Assembly (NCBI GenBank): GCA_017452405.1
Contig: JAFTMM010000077.1
Span: 1 to 12,564 of the forward strand
Origin: Clostridia bacterium
Lineage (GTDB): Bacteria > Bacillota > Clostridia > Christensenellales > Pumilibacteraceae
Reading direction: 5' to 3'
Length of the DNA stretch: 12,564 bases
Shown here: positions 1 through 6,953 of the stretch, piece after piece
How the letters are laid out: every line of letters begins with the position of its first letter
Numbering within the stretch: the stretch's first letter is position 1
Made by a program: the position numbers and the translations under genes
The notes under the pieces: model-generated
What the model was told of the DNA's origin: nothing
Seen by the model: only the letters and a program-made list of their open reading frames with translations
Databases searched by the model: none

Positions 1-648
1 GGTAGGCGCGTGCATCTGAACGCGCTGAAGAGGCAAATCGTCGGTAAAGAGCGGACGTGATTTAGTTTCTTTTTCTACTGCTACGGCTTCGGGAGAAACA
101 GACTTTGCTCCGCCGTTTTGGTTTTTAAGATACTGCTTATAAATTCCGTAGCCCAAAAGCGCGCCACAAGTAAGGAATATTAGCGCGAAAAGTACGTAAG
201 CTATAGTAGCGAATTGAACGATTGCCTTAACTGCGTATGCAAAAAATCCGAGGAATAATCCTCCTGCTGTGTACTTTCTCGCATAAACCTCGGCAAGATA
301 CTCGCCAAAAGATTTTTCAAGTAAATCATTCGTCGTTATAAGCTGTAAAATTAGCAATAAACTTACAGCCATACCCAAAATAAGCGCAACTCTCGATCCA
401 CTTACTGCTATCTTTCTATTCAAAAGAAGACAAATACCAACAGCAAGAGTAAAGGATAAAATTGCGTACGTAGAAATGCCGAAAATGCCCAGAAGAACGC
501 TTCTGAGCGCTTCGCTGATAATTCCGAAAATTACTGGTATAATCGAGCAGAGCAATAAGAATGCCGAAATTATTATTAAAATTATGCCGAGTATATCGTA
601 ATCGTTCGAACTATTGTTCTTACGCTTTGAGTATTTATTAACGGACAA
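1..648 (-). CDS. ftsK: DNA translocase FtsK/SpoIIIE, N-terminal membrane domain (partial)
   Basis: This is the first 216 residues of an FtsK/SpoIIIE-type DNA translocase, which pumps chromosomal DNA through the division or sporulation septum. The window edge cuts it, so the motor and gamma domains are not visible. A basic, hydrophilic start (SVNKYSKRKNNSSNDYD) is followed by hydrophobic segments at about residues 18-41, 53-76, 86-104 and 127-169, the layout of the FtsK four-helix membrane domain. A charged linker begins near residue 171 (KQYLKNQNGGAKSV). I chose the TTG at 648-646: AGGGAG lies 6 nt upstream, no ATG or GTG precedes it in frame, and an in-frame TAA sits at 684-682. It has its own promoter and follows a terminator. 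Its place after pnp, the deacetylase and the M16 peptidase matches the spoIIIE neighbourhood of Bacillota. Family assignment rests on topology and context because the catalytic part is missing. Confidence 0.82.
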   Translation of the reverse strand, partial: MSVNKYSKRKNNSSNDYDILGIILIIISAFLLLCSIIPVIFGIISEALRSVLLGIFGISTYAILSFTLAVGICLLLNRKIAVSGSRVALILGMAVSLLLILQLITTNDLLEKSFGEYLAEVYARKYTAGGLFLGFFAYAVKAIVQFATIAYVLFALIFLTCGALLGYGIYKQYLKNQNGGAKSVSPEAVAVEKETKSRPLFTDDLPLQRVQMHAPT

Positions 649-654
649 AATATT

Positions 655-660
655 CTCCCT
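655..660 (-). promoter_or_regulatory. Ribosome binding site supporting the TTG start of ftsK
   Basis: On the minus strand AGGGAG lies 6 nt before TTG at 648-646. No other start codon lies within reach, so this site decides the start. Confidence 0.75.
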
Positions 661-680
661 AATACTATTAGTACAGTTAG

Positions 681-709
681 ATTATATCATAAACCGCAAA
701 CTTTTACAA
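681..709 (-). promoter_or_regulatory. Sigma-A-type promoter of ftsK
   Basis: On the minus strand TTGTAA (709-704) and TATAAT (686-681) are separated by exactly 17 nt. The -10 box is consensus and the -35 box matches at four of six positions. Transcription would begin near 674, leaving an untranslated leader of about 26 nt. The terminator of the preceding gene lies just upstream, so ftsK probably forms a separate transcription unit. Confidence 0.8.
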
Positions 710-743
710 TAGATTTATAGAGCATTTTTTAAAAAGATTTAAG

Positions 744-777
744 AAAAATTACCGACTTTGTCAGTCGGTAATTTTTT
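744..777 (-). terminator. Rho-independent terminator after the M16 peptidase gene
   Basis: A perfect 14-bp inverted repeat (744-757 against 763-776) has a 5-nt loop, with core ACCGACT/AGTCGGT flanked by A and T runs. Read on the minus strand it ends in TTTTT then CTT. The TAA stop of the peptidase gene (778-776) lies in the A-rich side of the hairpin. The A/T flanks make it potentially active in both directions. Confidence 0.88.
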
Positions 778-2035
778 AGAATATTGCTTTTAAATTATTG
801 TTGTTCAAGTACGACGCCTTTCCTACGTAAGACACGGAAAGCGCGTTATTATCAAAGAATTTACGGCAGAAATCAATAGTTTGATCGGGGCTTACCGACA
901 TAATTTCCTCTAAGTGTTTGTCAACGTCATACCCTTCGCCGGTTAACAGCGCGTATTTTCCATATGCAGTCATTGTTGAAAGCGTATTTTCAAGCGCAAA
1001 GAGCGTGTTACTCTTGAGTTGCATTTTTGCACGGTCAAGTTCTTCCTCTGTAAGACCGTCGCGTTTGACTTTATTTATTTCCTCTTTTACTGCGTCAATC
1101 GCAGAATAGAGGTTTTTTCCGCTCGTATTGACGTATATGCCAAATACTCCGTTATTTTTATATGAAGAACAGGACGTATATACGTTATATACCAGTCCTT
1201 TCTGTTCACGGAGTGATTGAAAAAGTCTGGAGCTCATGCCCGTACCTAAACAGAACGAAACAACACTTTGAACGGCAGAAAGCTCATGATTAAACGGCAG
1301 TGAAGAATACGCAAGCGCTAAATTAACCTGTTCAAAATCCTTTTCATACTTTGCAAATCCACTTCCCACTACCGAAGGGCTATAATTCTTTACGCATTTT
1401 GCATTTCCGCACTTCGTATTAACGTATTTATTTACAAGCGCAATCACCGCGTCGTGAGAAACGTTTCCAACAACGGATATGACGGTATTATTAGGCGCGT
1501 ACATTTTATCAGTGTACGCAAGCACGTCAAGGCGGGTAAAGCGTTTTACGTTATCGATTGGACCGAGAATGGTGCGCGCAAGCGCAGTACCTTCATAAGT
1601 GCGTTCAGCGAGTTTATCACAACAAATATCCTCTGGTTCATCCTCTACCATATTGATTTCTTCGATAATCACGTTGCGCTCTTTGTCAAGTTCCTCATCG
1701 TCAAATGCGGACTCATACAAAATGTGCGCCATGAGCTCGAAGCATTTTTCAAAATTCTCGTCAATACACTTGAAATAATAGCAGGTCGCCTCTTTACTAG
1801 TAAACGCATTTACACTTGACCCATAATCCTCAAATAGTTTGGCAATTTCGAAAGCCGTATGCTTTTTAGTGCCTTTGAACATAACGTGTTCGGTAAAGTG
1901 CGAAATGCCGTTGTTTTCGGCGGTTTCAAAACCGCTACCTGCGCCTACCCAAAAACCTGTGGATACGGAACGTACTCCATCGTGATTTTCGGACACTATT
2001 TTAAGTCCATTATCAAGTTCAGTTAATTTTACCAT
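776..2035 (-). CDS. M16 family zinc metallopeptidase (processing-peptidase-like)
   Basis: A 419-residue insulinase/processing-peptidase protein of the short two-domain kind, the usual size for bacterial homologues. The inverted zinc motif HxxEH is intact as H46-F-T-E49-H50, and the third ligand is E125 or E126 in VIIEEI, about 75 residues later as the family requires. The C-terminal half carries the expected GTGMSSRLFQSLREQKGLVY stretch (264-283), which helps form the substrate cleft. There is no signal peptide, so it is probably cytoplasmic. GGAG lies about 7 nt before the ATG. The gene begins 43 nt after the deacetylase stop and probably shares its transcript. Position after pnp matches mlpA/ymxG of Bacillus subtilis, but the physiological substrate is not evident from sequence. 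Confidence 0.93.
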   Translation of the reverse strand: MVKLTELDNGLKIVSENHDGVRSVSTGFWVGAGSGFETAENNGISHFTEHVMFKGTKKHTAFEIAKLFEDYGSSVNAFTSKEATCYYFKCIDENFEKCFELMAHILYESAFDDEELDKERNVIIEEINMVEDEPEDICCDKLAERTYEGTALARTILGPIDNVKRFTRLDVLAYTDKMYAPNNTVISVVGNVSHDAVIALVNKYVNTKCGNAKCVKNYSPSVVGSGFAKYEKDFEQVNLALAYSSLPFNHELSAVQSVVSFCLGTGMSSRLFQSLREQKGLVYNVYTSCSSYKNNGVFGIYVNTSGKNLYSAIDAVKEEINKVKRDGLTEEELDRAKMQLKSNTLFALENTLSTMTAYGKYALLTGEGYDVDKHLEEIMSVSPDQTIDFCRKFFDNNALSVSYVGKASYLNNNNLKAIF

Positions 2036-2078
2036 TAGTTTCTCCGTAAATATTATGCGCCCTTTCGCCCTTATACTT

Positions 2079-2780
2079 TCATAGTACGTCGGACACTACG
2101 GCAAGATTGAGATTATTGCTTTTAATCTTATTTACTATTTCAGGAAGAGCTTCTGCGGTATTAGCAGTCGGATGCATAAGAATCAAATCCCCACCCACCA
2201 CGTCTTTGGTAGCTCTTTCCGTAATAAGATGCGTATCGTGATCACGCCAATCAATGGTATCTTTCGACCACATTATGGTTTTATATCCCAATTCTTCTGC
2301 AACGTCTACCGTAACGGTAGAATAAGCGCCCGACGGTGGCGCAAATAGAGTCATTTCATAACCGCAAATGCTTCTAACCAGCTTATGGGTAAGAGATATT
2401 TCGTCACGATTGCCTTGCTTATTTAATTTATCGTGATCACGGTGCAAATAACCGTGATTGCCGATTTCGTGGCCACCTGCCACTATTTCTTTCAGCATGG
2501 TCTCGTTCTTCTCTGCCCACGTTCCTCCGACGAAGAAGGTCGCTTTCGCTCCATTTGAGGATAACGTTTCGAGAATATCAGGAAGAAATTCACTGCCTGA
2601 GTATACGTTAAACATCAGACCTACGCTATCCGTCGAAGTTCCTTTATAGCACACGCGCGAGTCTGCCGAAACTACGGTATCACCCGTAGTGCCGAGCCAA
2701 ATTAGCAATACACCGCTTACCATAAGCACGGATACGATACCCGTAAGTACGTAACCAAGCAACTTTACTCTTTTAATCAT
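2079..2780 (-). CDS. Polysaccharide deacetylase-fold protein, PdaB/YlxY-like, with a degenerate active site
   Basis: A 233-residue NodB-fold protein with an N-terminal membrane anchor or uncleaved signal (about residues 8-30), so the domain faces outward. Family landmarks are visible: the HxxxH metal motif at H109 and H113, FAPPSG (146-151) in place of the usual R-P-[PY]-G motif, DTIDW (174-178), and LILMH ending at H203. Motif 1, normally TFDDG, reads F57-N58-V59-Y60-S61-G62, so both aspartates (general base and metal ligand) are gone. The Arg of motif 3 is also replaced, by A147. It is therefore probably weak or inactive as a deacetylase, or acts in another way. The position between pnp and an M16 gene is that of the sporulation-linked ylxY. 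Its SD, GAGG 6 nt before the ATG, is fully paired in a hairpin. Confidence 0.85.
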   Translation of the reverse strand: MIKRVKLLGYVLTGIVSVLMVSGVLLIWLGTTGDTVVSADSRVCYKGTSTDSVGLMFNVYSGSEFLPDILETLSSNGAKATFFVGGTWAEKNETMLKEIVAGGHEIGNHGYLHRDHDKLNKQGNRDEISLTHKLVRSICGYEMTLFAPPSGAYSTVTVDVAEELGYKTIMWSKDTIDWRDHDTHLITERATKDVVGGDLILMHPTANTAEALPEIVNKIKSNNLNLAVVSDVL

Positions 2781-2817
2781 ACAACACCTCGTGCTATTCT
2801 ATTCACGAGGTGTTGTA
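2780..2817 (-). promoter_or_regulatory. 14-bp perfect hairpin burying the ribosome binding site of the deacetylase gene
   Basis: Arms 2781-2793 and 2804-2816 are perfect inverted repeats (ACAACACCTCGTG) around a 10-nt loop, and the outer pair 2780/2817 extends the stem to 14 bp. On the minus strand the 3' arm contains GAGG, 6 nt before the ATG, and its last base is the A of that ATG. The next bases (ATGATTAAAAG) contain no U run, so this is not an intrinsic terminator. A hairpin that blocks translation, an mRNA end protector or processing site after pnp, or a DNA operator are all possible. The structure is seen; the role is inferred. Confidence 0.7.
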
Positions 2818-2839
2818 ATTATCTCAATATATAACGAAA

Positions 2840-5044
2840 TTATTCGGACGCTTTGCTGATAATCTCTTTGAGTTTAAGGTCAATTCTGCCCTTTTCGTCA
2901 ACTTTGATTACTTCAACCTTAACTACGTCGCCAATATTGATCACGTCGGTAACTTTCGCTACTCTCTTGCTGGAAAGCTTGGAGATATGAATCATACCGT
3001 CTTTACCGGGAGCAATATTAACGAATGCGCCGAGTTCCTGAGGCTGTTCTTCCTTAGCGGGCTTTTCGTCTTTCTTGTCTTTTCCGTCCTTTCTGCCACG
3101 GCCTCTGTCTCTGCCCATAGCTCTGTCAGGATTGCTCATAAGAATTTTAACGACAGGTCCCTCGTACTCGTTACCAACGATAACGTCTTCAACGATAGAA
3201 AGAATAATCTTCTTTGCCTTCTCGCCCATTTCCGCATCGGTATAAGCAATATAAACGCTTCCGTCTTCTTCAATATCGATCTTAACGCCCGTTTCATCCA
3301 CGATCTTATTGATCGTCTCTCCGCCCTTACCGATAACCTTACCGATCTTATCGGGATCGATCTTAAGCACGATAATCTTAGGCGCCCACTTGGAAAGCTC
3401 TGCGCGAGGACCGGGTATAACCTCAAGCATCTTGCCGAGGATATGCAATCTACCCTTACGAGCCTGCTCAAGCGCGGTAGTAAGGATCTGCTTATCGATA
3501 CCCTTGATCTTAATATCCATCTGGATAGCGGTAATACCGTGACTGGTACCCGCTACCTTGAAGTCCATATCGCCGAGGAAGTCTTCAAGTCCCTGAATAT
3601 CCGACATGATGGCAACTCTATCCTGCTCGGTGTCTTTAATAAGACCCATTGCAATACCTGCTACGGGAGCCTTAATGGGAACGCCCGCGTCCATAAGAGC
3701 CATACACGATCCGCAAACGCTTGCCTGAGAGGTAGAACCGTTCGAACTTACGATTTCACTTACCGTTCTAATTGCATAGGGGAACTCTTCTTCGGAAGGA
3801 ATGACGGGTTCGAGCGCGCGTTCTGCGAGAGCGCCGTGACCAATTTCACGACGTCCGGGAGCGCGAAGAGGTTTAGCTTCGCCGGTGGAATAACCAGGCA
3901 TATTATACTGGTGCATATATCTCTTCTTAACGTCGTCTTCGTCAAGGTTTTCGAGCTTCTGCGCATCACCGATAGTACCGAGAGTACAGGTAGACATTGC
4001 CTGCGACTGTCCTCTGGTAAATACTGCCGAACCATGTACTCTGGGAAGAATACCTACTTCGCACCAAATATCACGAATATCTTCGAGTCCTCTACCGTCG
4101 GGACGTTCACCCTTGTTAAGGATCTTAGCGCGCACCTTTTCCTTGGTTATATAATAAAGCGAGTCTTTGATTTCTCTGTCTTTATCAGGGAAAATCTCTG
4201 CGAAGTGTTCGAGCGTAACTTTCTCAACTTCGTCTTGATTGTTCTGTCTTTCGGTACGGTCGTGAGTATCAAGTGCCTTGTCGAGCAAATCGCCTGCAAA
4301 CTTACGAACTTCCGCGTCAATATCTTCGGGAATATGGTAATAATCCATTTCCTTTTTAGGCTTACCGATCTTGGAAGCGATTTCATTTATAAACGCAACG
4401 ATCTTCTTGATTTCTTCATGAGCGAAAAGAATACCGTTGAGCATAACTTCTTCACTTACTTCATTTGCTCCTGCTTCAACCATCATAATAGCGTCAGCAG
4501 TACCAGCAACGTAAACGTGCATTTCGCTAGCTTCTCTCTGCTTGCAATCAGGGTTGATAACGTACTCGCCGTTAACGTAACCGACTACAACCGCGCCGGT
4601 AGGTCCTGCAAAAGGAATATCCGAGATAGAAAGAGCAATCGAAGAACCAACCATGCCCCAAACTTCAGGAGGATAATCGGGTTCTACGGAAAGCGCCGTA
4701 CAAACGACTGTAACGTCGTTGAAAAGTCCTTTAGGGAAAAGCGGACGGAGCGGTCTGTCGATAAGTCTGCTCGTCAGGATAGCTTTGTCGCTACCTCTGC
4801 CTTCTCTCCTTTTGAAGCTACCGGGAATTTTTCCGACAGCATACATTTTTTCTTCGAAATCAACGCTAAGCGGGAAGAAATCCATTCCCGGTCTGGGCGC
4901 GTCGGACATACATACGTTGGACATAACCATCGTATCACCGCACTGTACTATGCAATGACCGTTAGCCTGTTCGCCGTATTTACCCGTAGTAACTACGACT
5001 TCACGTCCTCCGATTTCTGTCTTGAAAATGTGTCCTTTTTTCAT
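2840..5044 (-). CDS. pnp: Polyribonucleotide nucleotidyltransferase (PNPase)
   Basis: PNPase degrades RNA 3' to 5' with phosphate, yielding nucleoside diphosphates. At 734 residues it is about 30 longer than the B. subtilis enzyme. Domains in order: RNase PH core 1 (about 10-220, with FKRREGR at 77-83), helical linker (about 240-310), catalytic RNase PH core 2 (about 315-545), KH (about 555-612, GKGG at 572-575) and S1 (about 622-730). Core 2 has the phosphate-binding GSTSQ (436-440) and D488 and D494 in EDFLGDMD, matching E. coli D486 and D492. A charged segment (635-670) rich in Arg, Gly, Lys and Glu interrupts the S1 domain just before GAFV. It lies 103 nt after rpsO, beyond a terminator. 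AGGAG is 13 nt before the ATG, a long spacing, but no better start exists nearby. C-ending codons are common, as expected of high expression. Confidence 0.98.
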   Translation of the reverse strand: MKKGHIFKTEIGGREVVVTTGKYGEQANGHCIVQCGDTMVMSNVCMSDAPRPGMDFFPLSVDFEEKMYAVGKIPGSFKRREGRGSDKAILTSRLIDRPLRPLFPKGLFNDVTVVCTALSVEPDYPPEVWGMVGSSIALSISDIPFAGPTGAVVVGYVNGEYVINPDCKQREASEMHVYVAGTADAIMMVEAGANEVSEEVMLNGILFAHEEIKKIVAFINEIASKIGKPKKEMDYYHIPEDIDAEVRKFAGDLLDKALDTHDRTERQNNQDEVEKVTLEHFAEIFPDKDREIKDSLYYITKEKVRAKILNKGERPDGRGLEDIRDIWCEVGILPRVHGSAVFTRGQSQAMSTCTLGTIGDAQKLENLDEDDVKKRYMHQYNMPGYSTGEAKPLRAPGRREIGHGALAERALEPVIPSEEEFPYAIRTVSEIVSSNGSTSQASVCGSCMALMDAGVPIKAPVAGIAMGLIKDTEQDRVAIMSDIQGLEDFLGDMDFKVAGTSHGITAIQMDIKIKGIDKQILTTALEQARKGRLHILGKMLEVIPGPRAELSKWAPKIIVLKIDPDKIGKVIGKGGETINKIVDETGVKIDIEEDGSVYIAYTDAEMGEKAKKIILSIVEDVIVGNEYEGPVVKILMSNPDRAMGRDRGRGRKDGKDKKDEKPAKEEQPQELGAFVNIAPGKDGMIHISKLSSKRVAKVTDVINIGDVVKVEVIKVDEKGRIDLKLKEIISKASE

Positions 5045-5099
5045 TTTCTTAGTTTGTCTCCTATATATACTTCTTATTACTTACTTGTTGCGATAACCC

Positions 5100-5132
5100 A
5101 AACAAAAGGGCGGAACACTGTCGTCCGCCCTT
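5100..5132 (-). terminator. Intrinsic terminator between rpsO and pnp
   Basis: The 9-bp GC-rich stem AAGGGCGGA/TCCGCCCTT (5124-5132 and 5106-5114) has a 9-nt loop and, on the minus strand, runs into TTGTTT after the TT that closes the stem. It lies 15 nt after the rpsO stop. It probably lets rpsO be expressed above pnp, with partial readthrough supplying pnp. Confidence 0.8.
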
Positions 5133-5147
5133 CGGGTTGTTTAATTT

Positions 5148-5411
5148 TTACTTTCTCAATTCCAAATCGGCGACAATTTTTCTGTATCTCTCGATGTCAA
5201 GGTCCTTGAGATAGTTGAGCAAGCTACGTCTGGAACCTACCATCTGCAACAGACCTCTGCGCGAATGGTGATCCTTCTTGTGCATCTTAAGGTGCTCGGT
5301 GAGGTGATTAATTCTCTCCGTAAGAAGCGCAATCTGCACTTCGGGGCTACCCGTGTCACCGGGATGCTTTGCAAACTTCTCGATAATAGCTGCTTTCTTT
5401 TCTTTGTCCAT
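5148..5411 (-). CDS. rpsO: 30S ribosomal protein S15
   Basis: An 87-residue S15, close to the usual 88-89. S15 binds the three-way junction of helices 20-22 in 16S rRNA early in small-subunit assembly and forms a bridge to the 50S subunit. The family landmarks are present: HPGDTGSPEVQIALLTERI near residues 16-34, then HLKMHKKDHHSRRGLL with the RNA-binding HKKDHHSRR, and SRRSLLNYLKD toward the end. AGGAGG lies 8 nt before the ATG, the best SD in the window. It has its own promoter and a structured leader of about 80 nt, and is followed by a terminator and pnp, the conserved rpsO-pnp order. Confidence 0.97.
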   Translation of the reverse strand: MDKEKKAAIIEKFAKHPGDTGSPEVQIALLTERINHLTEHLKMHKKDHHSRRGLLQMVGSRRSLLNYLKDLDIERYRKIVADLELRK

Positions 5412-5438
5412 GTTTTTATCCTCCTATGGATGTATTCG

Positions 5439-5488
5439 CCTTGGACCTAAGTAACTGCGTGGAGAGCGCAAAACTTCCGATTCCAAGG
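5439..5488 (-). promoter_or_regulatory. Structured rpsO leader, candidate S15 autoregulatory element
   Basis: The transcript would begin with an imperfect hairpin a few nt from its predicted start. On the minus strand CCTTGGA (5488-5482) pairs with TCCAAGG (5445-5439). Inside it AAGT pairs with ACTT and TGCG pairs with CGCA, separated by small internal loops, with a 7-nt apical loop CTCTCCA. The structure ends about 18 nt before the AGGAGG. S15 represses its own mRNA in several bacteria through unrelated leader folds. The pairing is seen; binding by S15 is inference, and the element may simply protect the 5' end. Confidence 0.5.
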
Positions 5489-5498
5489 TACCTGCGTT

Positions 5499-5527
5499 AG
5501 TATACCACAATGAAAAGCAAATGTAAA
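5499..5527 (-). promoter_or_regulatory. Sigma-A-type promoter of rpsO (rpsO-pnp unit)
   Basis: On the minus strand TTTACA (5527-5522) and TATACT (5504-5499) are separated by 17 nt. A TGG directly before the -10 box forms an extended -10 (TGn). Transcription should start near 5492, giving a leader of about 80 nt. It lies between the hemZ stop and rpsO, separating the two gene clusters transcriptionally. Confidence 0.82.
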
Positions 5528-5558
5528 CAAATTTTAAGCTAAGTTGGAAAAATTATAC

Positions 5559-6953
5559 TTACTTCTCGCAAAGAAATGCAAGTTTTGAATTAAGACGCGT
5601 ATCAAATTCATTAAGATATAGCTTTACGTCCTTAACTGAAGCATGTCGGTGAATTGCTCCGTTTGTAACGAGTTTGGAAATACTTCCCGCCCCGCACGCA
5701 TAGACCGAAGCCATTTCTTCCATAACGGTAATATTATTTACGCACTCTTTGCACGGCAGTGAAAATCCGATATTTTCCAGATTGCCGACCATGTATTTTT
5801 GCCGATAAAGATAATAAGGGTTATAGTCCGAACTAAAAATTTCATAGGCGTAGTCGGTCATTTGCGCAATATCTGCGCAGAATATTTTTAAGTCGTTTTC
5901 GGCAATTACGGAACCACGTTTACGTGATAAAGTATGTACGGTGACGTTTTCCGGGCGCAGGCTTGCAATTTGGTCAATCGTGCGCTTGAACTCATCTACA
6001 GATTCTCCGTCCAATCCGGCAATAATATCTGTATTTAAGTCAAAACCGTAAGATTTAGCAGACTCATAGACGTTATAGAACATTTCCGCCGTATGCTTTC
6101 TGCCAATCCTCGCCAACGTTTCATTATTCAATGTCTGGGGATTTACGCAGACTCTGGTGACGCCGTACTCTTTAAGCACACTTAATTTTTCCGCCGTTAT
6201 GCTGTCCGGTCTGCCTGCTTCAAAAGTAAATTCTACGCCGTTTGAGTCGATAGCAGTAAGCAGTTCAGCAATCATTTTTGCGTCAAGCACGGACGGCGTT
6301 CCCCCTCCGACGTAAATTGAAAGTATTCTTTTTCCCTGCTCTTTTATTAGTTTAACTACTTCACGAATTTCTTCGGCAAGTTTTGTTACGTACGGAGCTA
6401 AATAAGCGGAATTCTTATTTACGTCAGCAGAAGGAAACGAGCAATAATAACATCTTCCATCGCAGAATGGCACGTGAACGTATAAATTTACTCCGTTTTT
6501 GATATCGTGAACGTATTTGCTTTGCACGTTTATTATCTTTTGAATGGTGTTCGCTTTTTTTTCGCTTACACGGAATGCGTTAGTCAAGTATTCCGCAATA
6601 CTATCCGCGCTACCACCGCTGGAAAAATAATCGTACGCGAGCTTAGTAGGTCGAATGCCGGTAAGACTACCCCACGGCAACCCCACTCCACAATAGCTTG
6701 CAAGGCTGTCGTATAAAGCAAGCTTCAAAAAACGTTTGGTAAGTCGTTTAATTTCAAGCGCATCACCTTGTGGCGTGCTACTTTGAAAAGACCTGACACT
6801 ATTACCTACCTTAACTTCTGCACGCAAAGAATCGGATATATCCGCATTGACGAATATATCCGCTCCGTTTAAGTATTCCGCAAACAATCGTGCCTCGTCC
6901 ATAAGGTCGGGAGCAAAAGTTTGCACGTTAGTATTTAGTATGATATCAGACAT
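5559..6953 (-). CDS. hemZ: HemZ-type radical SAM protein (coproporphyrinogen dehydrogenase-like)
   Basis: A 464-residue radical SAM protein of the HemZ group, related to oxygen-independent coproporphyrinogen III oxidase. The N-terminal third is HemZ-specific and contains PWGSLTGIRPTKL (about 93-105). The 4Fe-4S motif is C164-DGR-C168-YY-C171, preceded by YVHVPF, and GGGTPS (215-220) is the SAM-binding stretch. EAGRPDS and CVNPQTLN follow as in this family. A longer frame reaches up to 7034, but those 27 codons lie inside the upstream hydrolase gene and look like its shadow. I chose the ATG at 6953-6951, which overlaps the hydrolase stop by 8 nt. No good SD is present there, so translation is probably coupled. 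Whether HemZ proteins really make haem is uncertain, and no other haem gene is in the window. No convincing terminator follows. Confidence 0.9.
   Translation of the reverse strand: MSDIILNTNVQTFAPDLMDEARLFAEYLNGADIFVNADISDSLRAEVKVGNSVRSFQSSTPQGDALEIKRLTKRFLKLALYDSLASYCGVGLPWGSLTGIRPTKLAYDYFSSGGSADSIAEYLTNAFRVSEKKANTIQKIINVQSKYVHDIKNGVNLYVHVPFCDGRCYYCSFPSADVNKNSAYLAPYVTKLAEEIREVVKLIKEQGKRILSIYVGGGTPSVLDAKMIAELLTAIDSNGVEFTFEAGRPDSITAEKLSVLKEYGVTRVCVNPQTLNNETLARIGRKHTAEMFYNVYESAKSYGFDLNTDIIAGLDGESVDEFKRTIDQIASLRPENVTVHTLSRKRGSVIAENDLKIFCADIAQMTDYAYEIFSSDYNPYYLYRQKYMVGNLENIGFSLPCKECVNNITVMEEMASVYACGAGSISKLVTNGAIHRHASVKDVKLYLNEFDTRLNSKLAFLCEK

Noticed and set aside
744..777. A protein-binding operator at the perfect inverted repeat before ftsK
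   Set aside because: The A and T flanks, the short loop and the position at the stop codon of the M16 gene fit an intrinsic terminator, and it lies upstream of the ftsK promoter instead of overlapping it.
2036..2078. A promoter in the gap between the deacetylase and M16 genes
   Set aside because: CATAAT resembles a -10 box, but no -35 box lies at a suitable distance and the 43-nt gap fits an operon.
5045..5099. A promoter for pnp between the rpsO terminator and the pnp ATG
   Set aside because: The best pair on the minus strand is TTGGGT and TAATAA with 16 nt between them, too weak in such AT-rich DNA to list. Readthrough of the rpsO terminator is enough to explain expression.
2987..5209. 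A 740-codon open frame on the plus strand, antisense to pnp and part of rpsO
   Set aside because: It mirrors the PNPase gene, whose codon choice avoids codons that read as stops on the other strand. The translation resembles no family I know, has no convincing SD, and the minus strand carries an unmistakable PNPase.
5530..5561. A terminator directly after hemZ
   Set aside because: Only short AT-only pairings (AATTTT with AAAATT) are present, with a large loop and no G-C core, so it is not convincing.
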